Notes: generated by a model from the sequence alone, not told the origin. DNA of 64,000 bases from Penicillium oxalicum (GCF_001723175.1 NC_064652.1:1488001-1552000), one strand, 5' to 3'; positions 45,568 through 57,721 are shown, counted from the first letter of the stretch. Numbers and translations: made by a program.

Positions 45568-47933
45568 ATGGACAGTCCAGCAGTGATTGATCCCGCGCAT
45601 GCGGAGGTCACCCAAGCTCCACTGGAGGCGGAGAATTCTAAGCGCGACGCCGCCAACGGTAGCCCTGCCGCAGAAGAGCCTCCCTCTAAGAAGCCTCGTG
45701 TGGAGGGGTCGCAAGGATCTGACGAGCCTGAAAATGACCGCAATGATCTTCGCAAGAGAGGCATTGCGCCGATCAAAGCTGAGTGAGTTTCTCGCGTCGC
45801 CCATAGGACTTTCCCGAATGCATGATTGACGAATTCTGTTCAATGTAGGTATCTCCTCAAGTCGGACAACAAACCAGAGCCTACCGTGAACCCAGACGAT
45901 GCTGCTGAAGCTGCTTCCCATCAAGAGCGTGATGAGGAGAAGAAGAAGGGAAAGAAGAAGCCCAAGGGCCAAAACACCAATCGAAGCTTTGGTAGCTCCA
46001 AGGATGCCAAGGGCCTCTGTGCTTCCAGAATGTTGAGCCCGGAGTTCTCACCACAAGAGTGTCAATTTGGAGACAAATGCCGTTTTGAACATGATTTGCG
46101 GCTGTACCTGAAAGAGCACAAACGTGAGGATCTGACAACCTTTAATGGCATTTGTCCCGTGTATGAGGCGCGTGGAACTTGTTACGCTGGTTGGCGATGC
46201 CGTTTGGTTGGATCACACTCAAAGGAAAGAGAAACGGAAGATGGTCGGAAGGAGCTGATCCTGCTGGAAGATGAAGAGCGCAAGGCAAAGGCGAAGCCAC
46301 TTGTGCCGTATGCGACACCTGAGGGCCTCGTGAACATCATCTCCTATGAAGATAAAGTCGCATTATCGAGAAAGCGAGAGCACACTCCCCGTGCCAATGA
46401 ATACAATCAATGGTTGAACAACGTGTCGCAGGAGCTGGAGAAACAGTTGCACGGACGGATGCCCCATGGCGCAAAGGGCCCGGCGAGCGAAGAGGTTTCT
46501 GCGACGAATGGCGACGAGGCCACCGAAACCAAAGATGCAATCGAAGACAACCGCGCGCAATTTACAGAGCCTCCCTTCTTGCCTTCTGAGAAGAGGCGTA
46601 TTTACTTTGGGCCCGAGACCCCAGCTTTGGCTCCCCTAACGACTCAGGGTAACCTCCCCTTCCGCCGACTGTGCGGAGACCTGGGCGCCCAATTCACTTA
46701 CTCTGAGATGGCACTGAGCATGCCCTTGATTCAGGGAAACAAGTCAGAGTGGACACTCATCAAGGGTCATGAGTCTGAGATGCTCCCGCCTACCATCACA
46801 CCTGGTCCAAACGTGGTGCAAGGTTACGATAATTCCAAAGATTTCAAGTTCGGAGCCCAAATCACTGCAAACAAGCCCTTCCAGGCCTTGAAGGCTACAG
46901 AAGTGCTTTCCAGATATACACCACACTTGCGTGTAATCGACTTGAACTGTGGGTGTCCCATTGAGCTTGTCTATCGCGACGGAGCGGGCTCGGCACTCTT
47001 GGATCATCCTTCCAAACTCGAGAAGATCCTTCGAGGGATGAATGCGGTCTCTCAGGAAATTCCCATCACGTGTAAGATTCGGATGGGCACTCGAGACAAC
47101 CAGCCTAACGCCCTGAAGCTTGTTGAGCGGTTGGTTCTGGGAGGCTACGAATCAAGCATTCTCGACCTGGGGCCCCCTGGTGTCGCTGCAATCACTCTTC
47201 ATGGGCGCAGCCGACAGCAACGTTATACCAAGCAAGCTGATTGGAGCTACATCGCGGATACCGCTGCCCTCATCAAGCGTCTCAACGAAAAGACTGATGA
47301 CCTCACTGATACCATCCGTGAAGCCGATCCCCGCTACATGCCAAACGGAGGCAAGACCTACTTCCTCGGCAATGGCGACTGCTACTCCCATGTCGACTAC
47401 GACGACCACATTCACAATGCGGGTGTCGACTCCGTCATGGTGGCTCGTGGTGCTCTGATCAAACCCTGGATCTTTGAAGAGATCCAAACCGGTCAGTATC
47501 TGGACAAGTCCGCCTCGGAGCGACTTGCCTACATTGAGAAATTCGCAAAGTACGGTCTCGAGGCCTGGGGCTCCGATGAGTTTGGTGTCGGCACCACCCG
47601 AAGATTCCTTCTGGAGTGGCTAAGCTTCGCTTATCGCTATGTACCTCTTGGCCTGCTGGAGTACCTGCCGCCACATATTAACGACCGGCCTCCTGCCTGG
47701 CGTGGCCGCAACGACTTGGAGACTCTCATGGGCAGTGGAAACTACAAGGATTGGATCAAGATCACGTAAGTTGCTGAATGGAGTCCTCTCCTGGGATAAC
47801 CCAGCCCTACCATCTGGTATGAGAATCATGTATACTGACATTCAGTCACAGTGAGATGTTCCTTGGGCCGGCTCACAAGGACTTCAAATTTGAGCCCAAG
47901 CACAAGTCAAATGCTTATGAGGCTGAGGGCTAA
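45568..47933 (+). CDS. dus3: tRNA-dihydrouridine(47) synthase
   Basis: FMN-dependent enzyme that reduces uridine 47 in the variable loop of tRNAs, and in some organisms uridines of mRNA. Exons are 45568..45782, 45849..47765 and 47852..47933, with introns of 66 nt (GTGAGT..TGTAG) and 86 nt (GTAAGT, branch CTGAC, CACAG), giving 737 aa. The N-terminus is charged ([10 protein letters not shown], possible nuclear signal). Two CCCH-type zinc fingers follow: Cys129 onward with [11 protein letters not shown], and [22 protein letters not shown]. The catalytic TIM-barrel includes [24 protein letters not shown], and [10 protein letters not shown] with Cys439 and Cys441, then [23 protein letters not shown] and [27 protein letters not shown]. 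The last 27 residues ([26 protein letters not shown]) are encoded by exon 3. Nearest neighbours are the divergent spartin-like gene and the downstream BAP31 gene. Confidence 0.96.
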
Positions 47934-48528
47934 ATAGGTAGTCTTTGAGCTTGAAGTTTTGATGTAAGAAAAAGAATCCTGCAAGCAAACACTGTAGAAT
48001 GCAGATGCAACTTGAGCCTCATGACGACTGTCTACGTTGCATGGTAGGTGTCAAAATTCAGCACAAGAATGTATCGTAGTGTGTAGGTAAAATAACATGC
48101 CCTTCTTGAACTACCTAACTTAGCCAACCTCCTGCGCTATTTGACTGATGACGGGCTCCACGGTTGTGTTGCATTTGAGACAGCCGCCCACTTGTCACGT
48201 GCATCATCTGACAATGACGTCTTCCCCCTCAGGGCAAGCTGGGAAACTCCCCCGTTAAAGGCCACCTCGAACTTGCACAACCGCATCTCCTTGGTCCAAC
48301 TCCTCGTTGCTGCCTAAATTGAACACACCAATTTCCTTCTCACCTCGCAAATTCTCCCTGAGACCTCTCCACACAAAACTTTCCCTTCTTCTCTGTCATT
48401 CAGTCCGCTCCGCGCATCAGTGGTGACGAAAGCTCCCAAACCATTCCCCTCGGCCCCTTTTCATCAGACAGACACGTGCAGCGATTGTTGATCCGTAACC
48501 TCGAATTTTCAAGAGAACTTCTGCAAAA
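47934..48528. other. DUS3 to BAP31 intergenic region
   Basis: 595 nt between two genes in the same direction. The last 250 nt before the BAP31 ATG are C/T-rich, like a leader. No gene is seen. Confidence 0.6.
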
Positions 48529-49465
48529 ATGACTCTTTACTACAGTCTTGTATGTACAGCTTCTGCCCACAAGAGTCGGCTGCGTGGCTCCTCCGCGAAC
48601 CAGACGAGTTTTTACGGCCAACCTAATCCAATGGGCTTGCCCGTCTCGGAGTTGTCTGGCTATCTCGAATCTCTCGTGCACCCTCAAGACACAATGCTAA
48701 CAAGTATGGTTATGGACAGGTCTTCCTTCTGTTGGTGTTTGAGATGGCGGTCTTCTTGGCCCTCATCGTCCCTCTGCCATTCACCATCAAGCGCAAGCTT
48801 TTCGCTTTCATTTCGGAAAGTCCAATTATAGCAAAGCTTCAATATGGTTTAAAGGTACGTCGCAAAACGTCATGAGAGCTCTCGGGCCAATTGTCTAATA
48901 AGAACTGCAGATCACCTTCATCTTCATCTTAATCCTGTTCATCGACAGTGTCAACCGGGTCTACCGGGTGCAGCAGGAGCTCGCAGCCTTCGCTAAGGAT
49001 GGCTCTGCCGTTAGGTATGTCAGGAACGATAGATTTCAAATCTCCCCAATTGGCAGAAGTCACTGACTGAACACCTCTATTAGCGCTGCCCACCTTGGTA
49101 CCGATCGCATGGAGGTTCAGGCCCGCAAGTTCTACTCGCAGCGCAACATGTACCTCTGCGGCTTCACTCTTTTCCTCTCTCTGATTCTCAACCGTACCTA
49201 CATGATGATCCTGGAAGTCCTGCGTCTGGAAGACCGCGTCAAGTTGCTGGAGGGCAACAAGAGCGCCGGTGGAAAGGACTCTGCTCGCATCGCCGAGGCG
49301 GGATCGCTGGGAGAGATCGGTTCGCTGAAGAAGCAGCTGGCCGAGAAGGACCGCGACATTGAGACTCTGAAGAAGCAGTGCGAGAATCTGACTCAAGAGT
49401 ACCACCGCCTTGGTGACGAGGTCTCCACCAGCAAGAGCGACAAGACCGAGAAGAAGGACATGTAA
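48529..49465 (+). CDS. BAP31/Yet-family ER membrane protein
   Basis: Endoplasmic reticulum protein of 213 aa related to mammalian BAP31 and yeast Yet1/Yet3, which assist export and quality control of membrane proteins. Exons are 48529..48549 (21 nt), 48720..48854, 48911..49014 and 49084..49465, with introns of 170, 56 and 69 nt. Three hydrophobic segments are visible: about 8-30 (VFLLLVFEMAVFLALIVPLP), 53-72 (ITFIFILILFIDSVNRVY) and 109-132 (MYLCGFTLFLSLILNRTYMM). A charged coiled coil follows (LKKQLAEKDRDIETLKKQCENL). The protein ends EKKDM, placing lysines at -3 and -4, the KKXX signal for COPI retrieval to the ER. The tiny first exon (MTLYYSL) is supported because only that join puts the family's conserved start before the first membrane segment. 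Confidence 0.95.
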
Positions 49466-50038
49466 GGCGGCTACTTTTCCGGCTTGTCCAGCCTCTTCTC
49501 GGGACTTTAGGCGACTGCCCGGTTTGCGAGAATGGCGTGGGAGATACGAGAGTCACACTGCAATTGTTTCAGTCGTTATACCTCAAGCTCCCTCGGCTCG
49601 CATTACCCTATTTCGCCAACCTTTTGTTCTTGTCGAGTCACTACCTCAGCATGGGCAACAGACACCGTTCTTTTTTCTTGCCCTCGTCATGGCATGAGCT
49701 CTCGATCCATATGAGTTTATCTTTTCAAGGACGAGAGCGCGCATGCTCTCGTACCATGATGCAGCTGTTGGGAGAAAATATGTTTTATCTGCGGTGGAGA
49801 TGACTTTGGATCGCATATCTTGGAAGCCCTTTTTTTTTCTTTCCTTCTTCCGCCTACTGACTATGCTTATTTGTATGGATTCGCAGAGGTAATCTGGAGT
49901 AATTGAGAAAGAACTACTTAGAGGGATATCATCAAGTCATTAAATACATCATTCAGAGTTCATATCAGCCGGCGCAAAAAAGACCCTTCCCATTGGTGGG
50001 GGAGTGAACCCTCACCAATCCAGACCTCGAGGTGACAG
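49466..50038. other. Convergent gap, BAP31 and MDM12
   Basis: 573 nt containing the two 3' regions. No gene is visible. Confidence 0.6.
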
Positions 50039-51334
50039 CTAGATGAGGAATGTCCAGAAGCTCGGGTAGACCAATTCCTCTTCAAAGATACGTCGCACCT
50101 GAGCAAGAACGAAGCGCTCCACCTTGCCGACATTTTTCAGCACTTGCTTGCCATTCTCCTTGCGACCAATCTCGCTGTCTACCCGGATCTCCTGCAGCAG
50201 CCCACCCTGTCGCTTTGCATCTCCGCCCGATCGGGGTCGGCCGTCATCGCCTTGCGGGCGAGTGCTTTCATTCTGACCCTCGGCACCCAGCAGCGCATCG
50301 GCATCCTCGGGGGACAAGAAGCAGAAGTGAATACGCTTGCGAATATACGCGACCACAGCCACCCCGTCAAAGGTGATGCCCGTGACATTCAACTTCAAGG
50401 GTAATCCGACAAAGCTGGGCATTGGGTAGTCGAGTAAGATCTCTGCAGTCAAAGACAGGCGGATATTGCCGGCGTACTTGGCATGACAGAGTATTTGAAA
50501 GTCTTCTGGGCGCCGCTCGCGCATTCGAGGTGGAATGGGCGCCGACGGGTCAATGGGGCCTTCTTCTGGATCTGATGGCTTGGGGATATCCGCCGAGCCA
50601 GCGCTGTTACGATGTGATCCGCTGCTTCCCGGCTCGCCCGTTGACGGTCTGGAAGCGGAATGCGCGGGGTCGGTATCCGCGTCTGGATGGGAATAGAGAC
50701 CACTGGTCCGGGAGAGGTGCCGTGGCCGGTCGTTGTGGCCTAGCCCATAGTCTGACCAGTTACTGGCGAAGGGAGTGGCGCCAGCGACAGCTGCGAGGGG
50801 TGTCTGGGTCCCCGAAAGACCCCCTAGGGACATGAGATGGTATCCCAGAGTCGACGTGCCCCCGGGGATGCCCGGGGTGCTTGCGCGTGGAAGAAGGTGT
50901 GAGTTGAGATGATCTCCTAGCGGGAGCGGAGACCGCAGAGCTGAAGGCTGAAACCCTTCCCCGGGGTACACATGATGTTGGTGGTGGTGAGGATTATGAT
51001 GGGTGTGGTGATGGTGGAGGGGATGTGCCAAGTCGTCATCGTATGCGGAATCCGAATGTTGACCGGACCATTGATCGCCAATCAGCTCCTCGGAGGTGGC
51101 AGAAGTGTCATCATCGTCCTCCTCGTAGAAATCAGAGAAAGGATCACAGAAATCCTTGATCTCCAGGTCCGGAGCGATAGTACCAAAGTCAAAAGCATGG
51201 CACTGAACCGAGCGGATGAAGCGTGGGAGCGGGATTTGCTGAAACTTGTCGTGGACGAAGGAGCGAATGCGCTCTGCTAGAGCTTCACCGTCCGGACCGG
51301 AGGTGGCTCTAGCCCAGTCGACGTCGATGGACAT
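50039..51334 (-). CDS. mdm12: Mitochondrial distribution and morphology protein 12 (ERMES subunit)
   Basis: SMP-domain lipid-transfer protein of the ER-mitochondria encounter structure, acting with Mmm1, Mdm10 and Mdm34 to move phospholipids and shape mitochondria. Intronless, 431 aa, the usual size for filamentous fungi. The start MSIDVDWARATSGPDGEALA and the segment RFIRSVQCHAFDFGTIAPDLEI are hallmarks of Mdm12. Then comes a long acidic and histidine-rich insert (DFYEEDDDDTS, HPLHHHHTHHNPHHHQHH), a Gly/Ser-rich linker, and the second half of the SMP fold (EDFQILCHAKYAGNIRLSLTAE, MPSFVGLPLKLNVTGITFDGVAVVAYI, VERFVLAQVRRIFEEELVYPSFWTFLI). The histidine run is in the variable loop that in yeast is much shorter. 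The codon before the ATG is GTG, so 51334 is the only sensible start. Confidence 0.96.
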   Translation of the reverse strand: MSIDVDWARATSGPDGEALAERIRSFVHDKFQQIPLPRFIRSVQCHAFDFGTIAPDLEIKDFCDPFSDFYEEDDDDTSATSEELIGDQWSGQHSDSAYDDDLAHPLHHHHTHHNPHHHQHHVYPGEGFQPSALRSPLPLGDHLNSHLLPRASTPGIPGGTSTLGYHLMSLGGLSGTQTPLAAVAGATPFASNWSDYGLGHNDRPRHLSRTSGLYSHPDADTDPAHSASRPSTGEPGSSGSHRNSAGSADIPKPSDPEEGPIDPSAPIPPRMRERRPEDFQILCHAKYAGNIRLSLTAEILLDYPMPSFVGLPLKLNVTGITFDGVAVVAYIRKRIHFCFLSPEDADALLGAEGQNESTRPQGDDGRPRSGGDAKRQGGLLQEIRVDSEIGRKENGKQVLKNVGKVERFVLAQVRRIFEEELVYPSFWTFLI

Positions 51335-53093
51335 CACATGTGCGGTGCGACTGAGCTGCAGTTCTGGAGTTCTCCACCACGGTGATCACGTCAGAGGCGA
51401 GGTGCAATATTTTGAATGTCCAAGGATCCGTTTACACCTGACGCCGTCTCTGAATGACGCTCAGGCGCGCGTCCCCCCAGTCTGATGACAAATCACGTGA
51501 TCTTAACTGAGCCGGGGACCACCATGAGCGTACTGAGCACGCTGATCGTCCACATGGAGATGCTGTGGTGGAATCGAGGCCAACCAACTGTGACCACCGG
51601 CAAACCACGGAGATTCTTGGACTTCCCAGGAGGGTCAGTGAATACCCTGCAATCATCACCATGCCGGGCGTATGCCCATCGTCGGGTCCGACAGGAACCA
51701 TTGGATGTGGAGGTCGATTGAATTAGGCGCCATGGGCCGGAGCTGATAGGCCTGCAGTGTGATTTAAGCTTGAGGCTGGTCCGGGCGCCATCACCAACAA
51801 ATGCCGAGAAGCCCATCCGCCCAGTCAGCGTCTCTCTACGACGAATCAATATGGGGGCATCTGGAAGTTTGAAGATCCTCCAATGGTTTCCGTCTGGTGA
51901 CCTGCGAGTGAACGATCTGTGTGGTGGCAGGGCTCCCTGCACTACTCGAGAGATGACGGAGTGGGAAGTGCGGCTACCATGTTATGTGCCGTGCTGAGAG
52001 CCTCTGGATTCTGTGAAAAGCGGAGTTTTAAGGTAAGTCAGCTGATTTGAATGCGATGCAAGTGCGAGGCCTGCGCCTGCTGCTCGAGACCTATCGCTTG
52101 GCGCTGGATATTAAATCCATGAGAAACCTTTCGTGTTATGAAGGAAATACAGTATATTATTCTTAGAGAATATATGGTGCATCTTCGGAGTGGATTCCTT
52201 TCCATTCATATGCGAACATAAGCAATGGACTAGGTACTGCTGAGAGGTGTCGTTGGTTCGTCATCGGCGACAGCGCCGCCGCTCTATGGGTAACTACTTG
52301 ATAGGCACTTGCTCGAAAGAAAAAAAAGAAAAAGAAAAAAAAAACACAGGTCTATTCATGTGCACTTGAAATACTACATCTATATGCGTAGATATTATAG
52401 ACATGAGTAACGGATTACTACCTGGGCAGGTGATGATTATCCTCCGAGTCCACCTCCCGAGTACCTGGCAATAAACAAGGACAGAAGTCGACCCCACAAT
52501 GCCGATCGCCTACTATGTATGACATATACCTCAGTGATGAGACGTTTAAAAAAGAGAGAATATTGTTGCATTCATAGCCCCCTATGTAGAAAGAAGAAAA
52601 AGAAAATCGCAATGAGTGGTCAAAGGGGGCCATGAGAAGGAACGTACACCAAAAACACCGAAAACATGATGAGAATTCGAAGGGAGGGGAGGGACAGGTC
52701 GAATATCAATCAATTAGGTAGGACGGGGGACCATATCACAAAGACCAACAAGACAGGCCACCAGGAACAGTCACATGAACAGACATAAAAGCTCAATGCG
52801 CAGAAAACCACCATGTTGAGTAAAATCGTCGTGAGATCAGAAATGTGTATAAGCGAGAAGGAGTCTCCGCAGCGACTGATATCCGGAATGAATGATGCGA
52901 GCGAAGCTTCAAAAAGAGAAGAAGAAAAAAAAAGATAAAGATAGCCTCCAAGGTGGTGATGTTGAGAGCTGAGTGAGCCGCGTAGCTGAGCAGACTGATG
53001 CGCATCTGAAAGAGAAAAAAAAAACGTTAGCACGGTGATATGATTTCACAACGAAATTGGAAAAGTCTCCGGACTGACCGTGAACTACCCTTT
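51335..53093. other. Intergenic region upstream of MDM12
   Basis: About 1.8 kb. The stretch 52310-53030 is purine-rich on the plus strand, in keeping with the 3' region of the small minus-strand gene that ends at 53094. No other gene is visible. Confidence 0.5.
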
Positions 53094-53249
53094 CTAGCCA
53101 CCGTGAGCAGGGCACTTGAAGCCGTCTCGACGTCGGAAGATCTCTTTTACGCCGGGGCAAGCGGCTGTTCCAACCTTGGCGCAGTGGACAACCTCGCCCT
53201 CGCGCACACAGCAGCCGCAGTCGTAGAGGAAGACGTAGACGGAACACAT
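53094..53249 (-). CDS. Small cysteine-rich protein, unknown function
   Basis: A 51-aa protein with no signal peptide, starting MCSVYVFLYDCGCC and ending GFKCPAHGG. It has seven cysteines (2, 11, 13, 14, 23, 31, 46) and histidines at 22 and 49. The CGC..HCAKVGTAACPG..KCPAH order resembles short fungal proteins of the type MC-x-YxYxCGC with HCxxxGxxxCxG, which are conserved but uncharacterised, and could bind zinc. I chose the ATG at 53249 because the frame upstream is open for only 17 further codons without another ATG, and the motif begins at this Met. The upstream sequence on the coding strand is C/T-rich like a leader. Being so short, the call relies on the cysteine pattern alone. Confidence 0.6.
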   Translation of the reverse strand: MCSVYVFLYDCGCCVREGEVVHCAKVGTAACPGVKEIFRRRDGFKCPAHGG

Positions 53250-56200
53250 TTTGAATTGAAGTTGGTCCACGGGTTTCAAAGTGGAGAGGAGGTTAAGCAA
53301 GACGTGCGTCTGAGGATGTTTGATAGAGAAAGCTGTGATGATCTTGATGCGGTTGGAGAAGGCCGTGGTGATCTCGATGCTTGATGCTTCTTTCGAGACT
53401 CAATGGGTCGCGGGATGTCGAGTGCTTTATATTCTAGATCGATGATGCTCGTTCAAAGCTCCACGACTGTGCCGGCAATCTAGAGACCAACAGGCGTAGC
53501 ATCATGACCATCAAAGATGCTGCGATAGTATGCCTATTCACTGCCGCTGTGGGGGATAACTGATGCGCCATATGCATCTAGTCACTTAGCAATCACCTCC
53601 CGAAACAAGCGAGGCACCTAAGGGGACTTAGATCTAACAAGGCGGACACGGTTTGGTCAAGGGCAGATCTGAAGGTTATTGCGGGCCAACATCCAGGCAT
53701 GTTGGCCGTGGAAGGTGGATCGGATCGTCCGAGAGTCACTTTGCTACAGTAGCAGGCCGGACCTGGCTCGGAGAATCAACCTTCTCCCGTGCACAGACTA
53801 GTAGATAACATTAATGAGAGAATAGTTTAATGTGCTTATTTGATTGTTTGAATGGTGGACTACGAGATGCCTGATCAGGGCTTGTCTGACTTTCTCTCTT
53901 TCTCACACTCATACTCACACTCTCTCTTTCTCATTCTCATTCTCCCCGTCTCTCGTTATTCTTTGGTCTTTTTTTTAAACTTTTTCTTTTCTTTTTGGAC
54001 GCACTATGCACCGCAGCTCTCGTCGATTCGACATGGTCATCCCGAATTCCAGATGCTTTGGCGCATTGAATGGCGCGCCGAGTCCTGTGCGGACAACCCA
54101 TGTCCGCGTGGAGAGCAACAACAATGCACTAACACCAGTGCGAGGAACTACAAGGCGAACAATCGAGGTACCGGGTATCAAAGGTGGCGCATGGCAGTCT
54201 ATTCTCTTTTCGCTCCACGGACGGGAGCAAACCCGCCTGGCACAGTCATGGATCATTCGATAAGCCACCCCCCTGGTTCACCCGGGGGCCAATGCCAAGT
54301 GCCGTTGCAGAGGGTCGGAATGCCGCACTCGTTCAAATCAAAAACGAACAAATGATTTAATCCACGAGAAAAGAAAAAAAGAAAGGTCTGACGGCTTGCT
54401 GATTGGGTCACCTTGTTCGTCCATTCGAGATCGTGATTCGTCTTACCATGACTCGGTCCCGGGTGTGGAGCAGAGAACAGCTGCGATCATGAACGGAACC
54501 ATCAACCACCCGAGCCGCGGAGGGGGAAGAGAGAGGGTGTGCGAGGAGAATCCAGAGACATGAATTGTCCGGTGAACTGACCCTCTCACCCTGTGCCCAA
54601 GATCGAGTGCGGACAACCTCATCATGACCCTTCTGAGGCCGTCGAATGTCCAATATCGCACAAGGTCACCCGGTTTACTTGATTCTTCTATGCCACAGCT
54701 CTAGACCATTGGATGAGGACACCATTGGTACGGATCAGTTGGTGATGGCAAACGTGCGAGCTGCATTAGAATCCCAGCCCTCAAGGTCATGACGTAGAAA
54801 TCAACAAATATCGCAATGGGGGTAAGGCTCATTCGGGGAGGACGGTAGATGGTTCTCGCGTCTTCACTGCTCCCAATCCACCCTGGCTACTGGAGCTGCC
54901 ATTGCTCCGCGCAGCCATCACGCGATACCTCATTCAGGGGGCGGATAGAGCTCTAGACTGCGGTTCAACCGGAGGAGAGCAAGGGCGGATAGTGGATTGT
55001 ACGGTGACCTCTGGGAGGCCCAGGGTATATGAATGGACGATCAACGCTTGCCAATCGAAGTCCTCTAGCGTCAAATTGACTGGCAAAAATTGACTGATCG
55101 TGTCGGATCGAACTCGTTCAGCCCCCTCCATCTACAAAAAACCAGTGACTGAGGCTCATCGCTAGGCGCCTCTGCCTTGAGTGGGGGGGACGTCACTGGA
55201 GCGGTAATGCACAGCGACTACGCCGGACGACCCAGGGCGAAGACTTGCTTGCTCCACTTGTGATTTAAGCGCCGTTGGTCTTCCGAGAAATTGCTCCCGA
55301 ATCATGAGGAACAATCCAACCAACGCGTGCAGAAATTCGACAAGTTCACGACAGTCAAGAAGGCAAGGAAGGTACTGGTGTCCGACAGACCGCAGGTGGT
55401 CCATCTTCTCTGCAGATGGGAAAATCCACGTGATTCTTGTAGCGTGCGCGGTGAACCGGGGGCGACCAGACCCGGCGAAGGTTAAGTTGGAGTCAACCGC
55501 CAGGAGCTGTAGTCGTTGGATCAAAAACACGTTCCCCTTGATGGTACAGATTTTCCTTACGGAGAGAGACCCTTTGTAAGGTCATTGCTAGCCCAAGCCT
55601 ACGATCTCCAGAACAATGAATGGGCACGACGTGACAACTCCGGCGCGCCACCTACGGCGAGACGGAGACGCTGCATTCCAGGGACGCTACCGAGAGCCTC
55701 AAAGTCACCTTTGACCGTAGGCGGTTCATCCTCCTCTCCCGCACACCTCCCATCTCACGTCTCTGCACGAGATAAACCGAAGTCGATCGGATAGGAACAC
55801 CTCAACGATGAGATCGCGGCCGGTTGACGATCGCATATTTTACAGTCGGGAACGATGTCAGTCACTCGGATCCATCCCGAGCGCAGAGCCCTTTGTTTGT
55901 CTGCGCCCAAAAAAGCTCCAACGGTACGAGAATAGCCTTGAGATCGAAGGGGGGAGTTCCATTTTGCCTGGTGGAAAAACCCCCAGGACGCACTCTGGCA
56001 AAGCTGGACGACTTCAGCAACCAACGGATTGTAATAGGCTGACTTGCGTGGGGGGTACTCTCCACTGTTCAATAGCTGTCGATCATGATTTTCCGCAGTC
56101 GAGGGTTGAAAAGAGGCCTCGGTGCTCATGCATCAGGATTCGTAATATCGCGTAGTTAGCGCAGTGAAAGTCAGAGCACCCCATGGACCTGGTCCTGGGT

Positions 56201-57415
56201 TTCCCCGTCCCGTGGGGACCTCGAATCTTAAAAATCTTGACGCTCCCAGGAATGCTGCGGAACCATGCCTCGTGCTTTTGTCCCCTCCAGGGTTGGTGAG
56301 GGTCCTCGCATCCTGGCTGCTGATCCCTCCCGAGGCTCAACGCCTCGGAGTTGCGGCTTGCATCGGACTCTCCACGGCGCTACTAAAAGACCACCTACGT
56401 GCTTCTAGCCAGACCCTATTGGCCCGATGTGGATGGCCGTTGTGCTTCTCTCGATGACGACTTCGCCATCCGTCAGAGCCATGAGGCCAGGGGAAGAGGA
56501 ATCGCAAGCTGGATCCCTAAGATCCGACCACGGTGTGATCGCCAGATTTCAAACGCTTGCTGCTCCTCTGCCAAGACAGATCGCAAAGCTGCCTCGGGTC
56601 TGCCAAGCATGTCTGAAGTAGCGACTTGAGTAGGACGATGCTGGTACCACCGCAGATCTCCTGCCCAAAGGTCCCCAGTCAAGTCCGGCGGAGTGGGCAC
56701 GGGTTACTCGGAGGCTGCCTTGAGAAGGTCGGAGTTTCAATCATGATCTGCTTGGCCGCTAACAAGGAGACGGACGTCACCCCCTTTCTCTGGCCAAGAC
56801 CGATGAAGTTCTGAAGATGGACCATATTGGGGTCAATCCGCGCAGCGATTGGATGCTGTAGGGACGATGCCATTCGGCATGACCCCTTTGCCCGCTCATC
56901 CGGCCCTAATGCACATCGTACAGTGTCAAAGTTGCTGACCAGACTCCAGGAGGGACAAGAGGGTATCCAGGGAAGCCACTGGGCTGACTGGCGGCGGACG
57001 TGATCAGCCGGGTACCCACTGTTCTCTTGGTCTTGTCTGTCTCCGGTGCTCGACACGCCTGTGTACACCGGATCAACCATACCGGAATGCCCCTCACTCC
57101 GCACAAACATGTGCTATTAGGGCGAGCACATCAAGTGTCTCAGGAGGCTATAAAGTCTGGCCAAAGACTCCCAGAAAGGATCTTATTTTTTTCTTCAAAC
57201 ACTCTCTCCAACATTCCCTCTGTCCCTCTCTTGCTCTCTCTCTCTCTCTCAAAACCGCCTAGAAAAAATCCAGTGGTGCAAGCATTTCACTTGACCGGTA
57301 CTCGACCATCTCTATATCCACCACCGGGAGTCAACCTTGATTCTCAGAGACGTGTATTCACCTATTTCATCTCCAACGCAATTGGTCGATACCTTTGACC
57401 AAAAACTTCCTCAAA
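53250..57415. other. Gene-poor region
   Basis: About 4.2 kb between two very small genes that point away from each other. Many overlapping frames of 60-167 codons occur on both strands, none recognisable. CT-rich DNA lies at 53890-53950 and 57220-57252, the latter within the leader of the 101-aa gene. Confidence 0.45.
57149..57155 (+). promoter_or_regulatory. TATA box of the 101-aa gene
   Basis: TATAAAG about 267 nt upstream of the ATG at 57416, followed by a long CT-rich tract. This is the arrangement of a strongly expressed fungal promoter, with a leader of perhaps 230 nt. The transcription start has not been observed. Confidence 0.5.
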
Positions 57416-57721
57416 ATGTTCCAAATTCCTCCTCCTCGCCAATTCCTTGTTCTCTCCGCCCCCAACTCGGCTCCTTTCGACCCAAGCCACAAGTTCCTCG
57501 TTCTGTCTCCCACCGAGTCCGGCCCCGACCCTCGTCTGTACGATGAGCAGGCCGTGAGTGAGGTTTCCGCTCTGGAGCATGAGCCGGAGTTGCACCGTTC
57601 CCACAGCTCATCCTCCACTTTGTCGGAGGACTCTTCAGTGGACGACGTTCCGGCTGTCAACTCCCTGCCAGCTGGGTTCCTCTTCCTCGGCCACAACAAA
57701 AACCGCCGTGCCTCACAGTGA
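57416..57721 (+). CDS. Small hypothetical protein with repeated FLVLS motif
   Basis: A single-exon protein of 101 aa that I do not recognise functionally. It starts MFQIPPPRQFLVLSAPNSAP and repeats the FLVLS motif about 19 residues later (HKFLVLSPTESGPD). The middle is acidic and Ser-rich (SSSSTLSEDSSVDD, candidate casein-kinase-2 sites). It ends with PAGFLFLGHNKNRRASQ, in which FLFLG echoes the earlier motif and RRAS is a possible protein kinase A site. There is no signal peptide or membrane segment. A TATA box, a CT-rich leader and an A-rich context before the ATG support expression. The frame is much cleaner in composition than the surrounding random frames, but homologues would be needed for certainty. 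Confidence 0.65.
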   Translation: MFQIPPPRQFLVLSAPNSAPFDPSHKFLVLSPTESGPDPRLYDEQAVSEVSALEHEPELHRSHSSSSTLSEDSSVDDVPAVNSLPAGFLFLGHNKNRRASQ

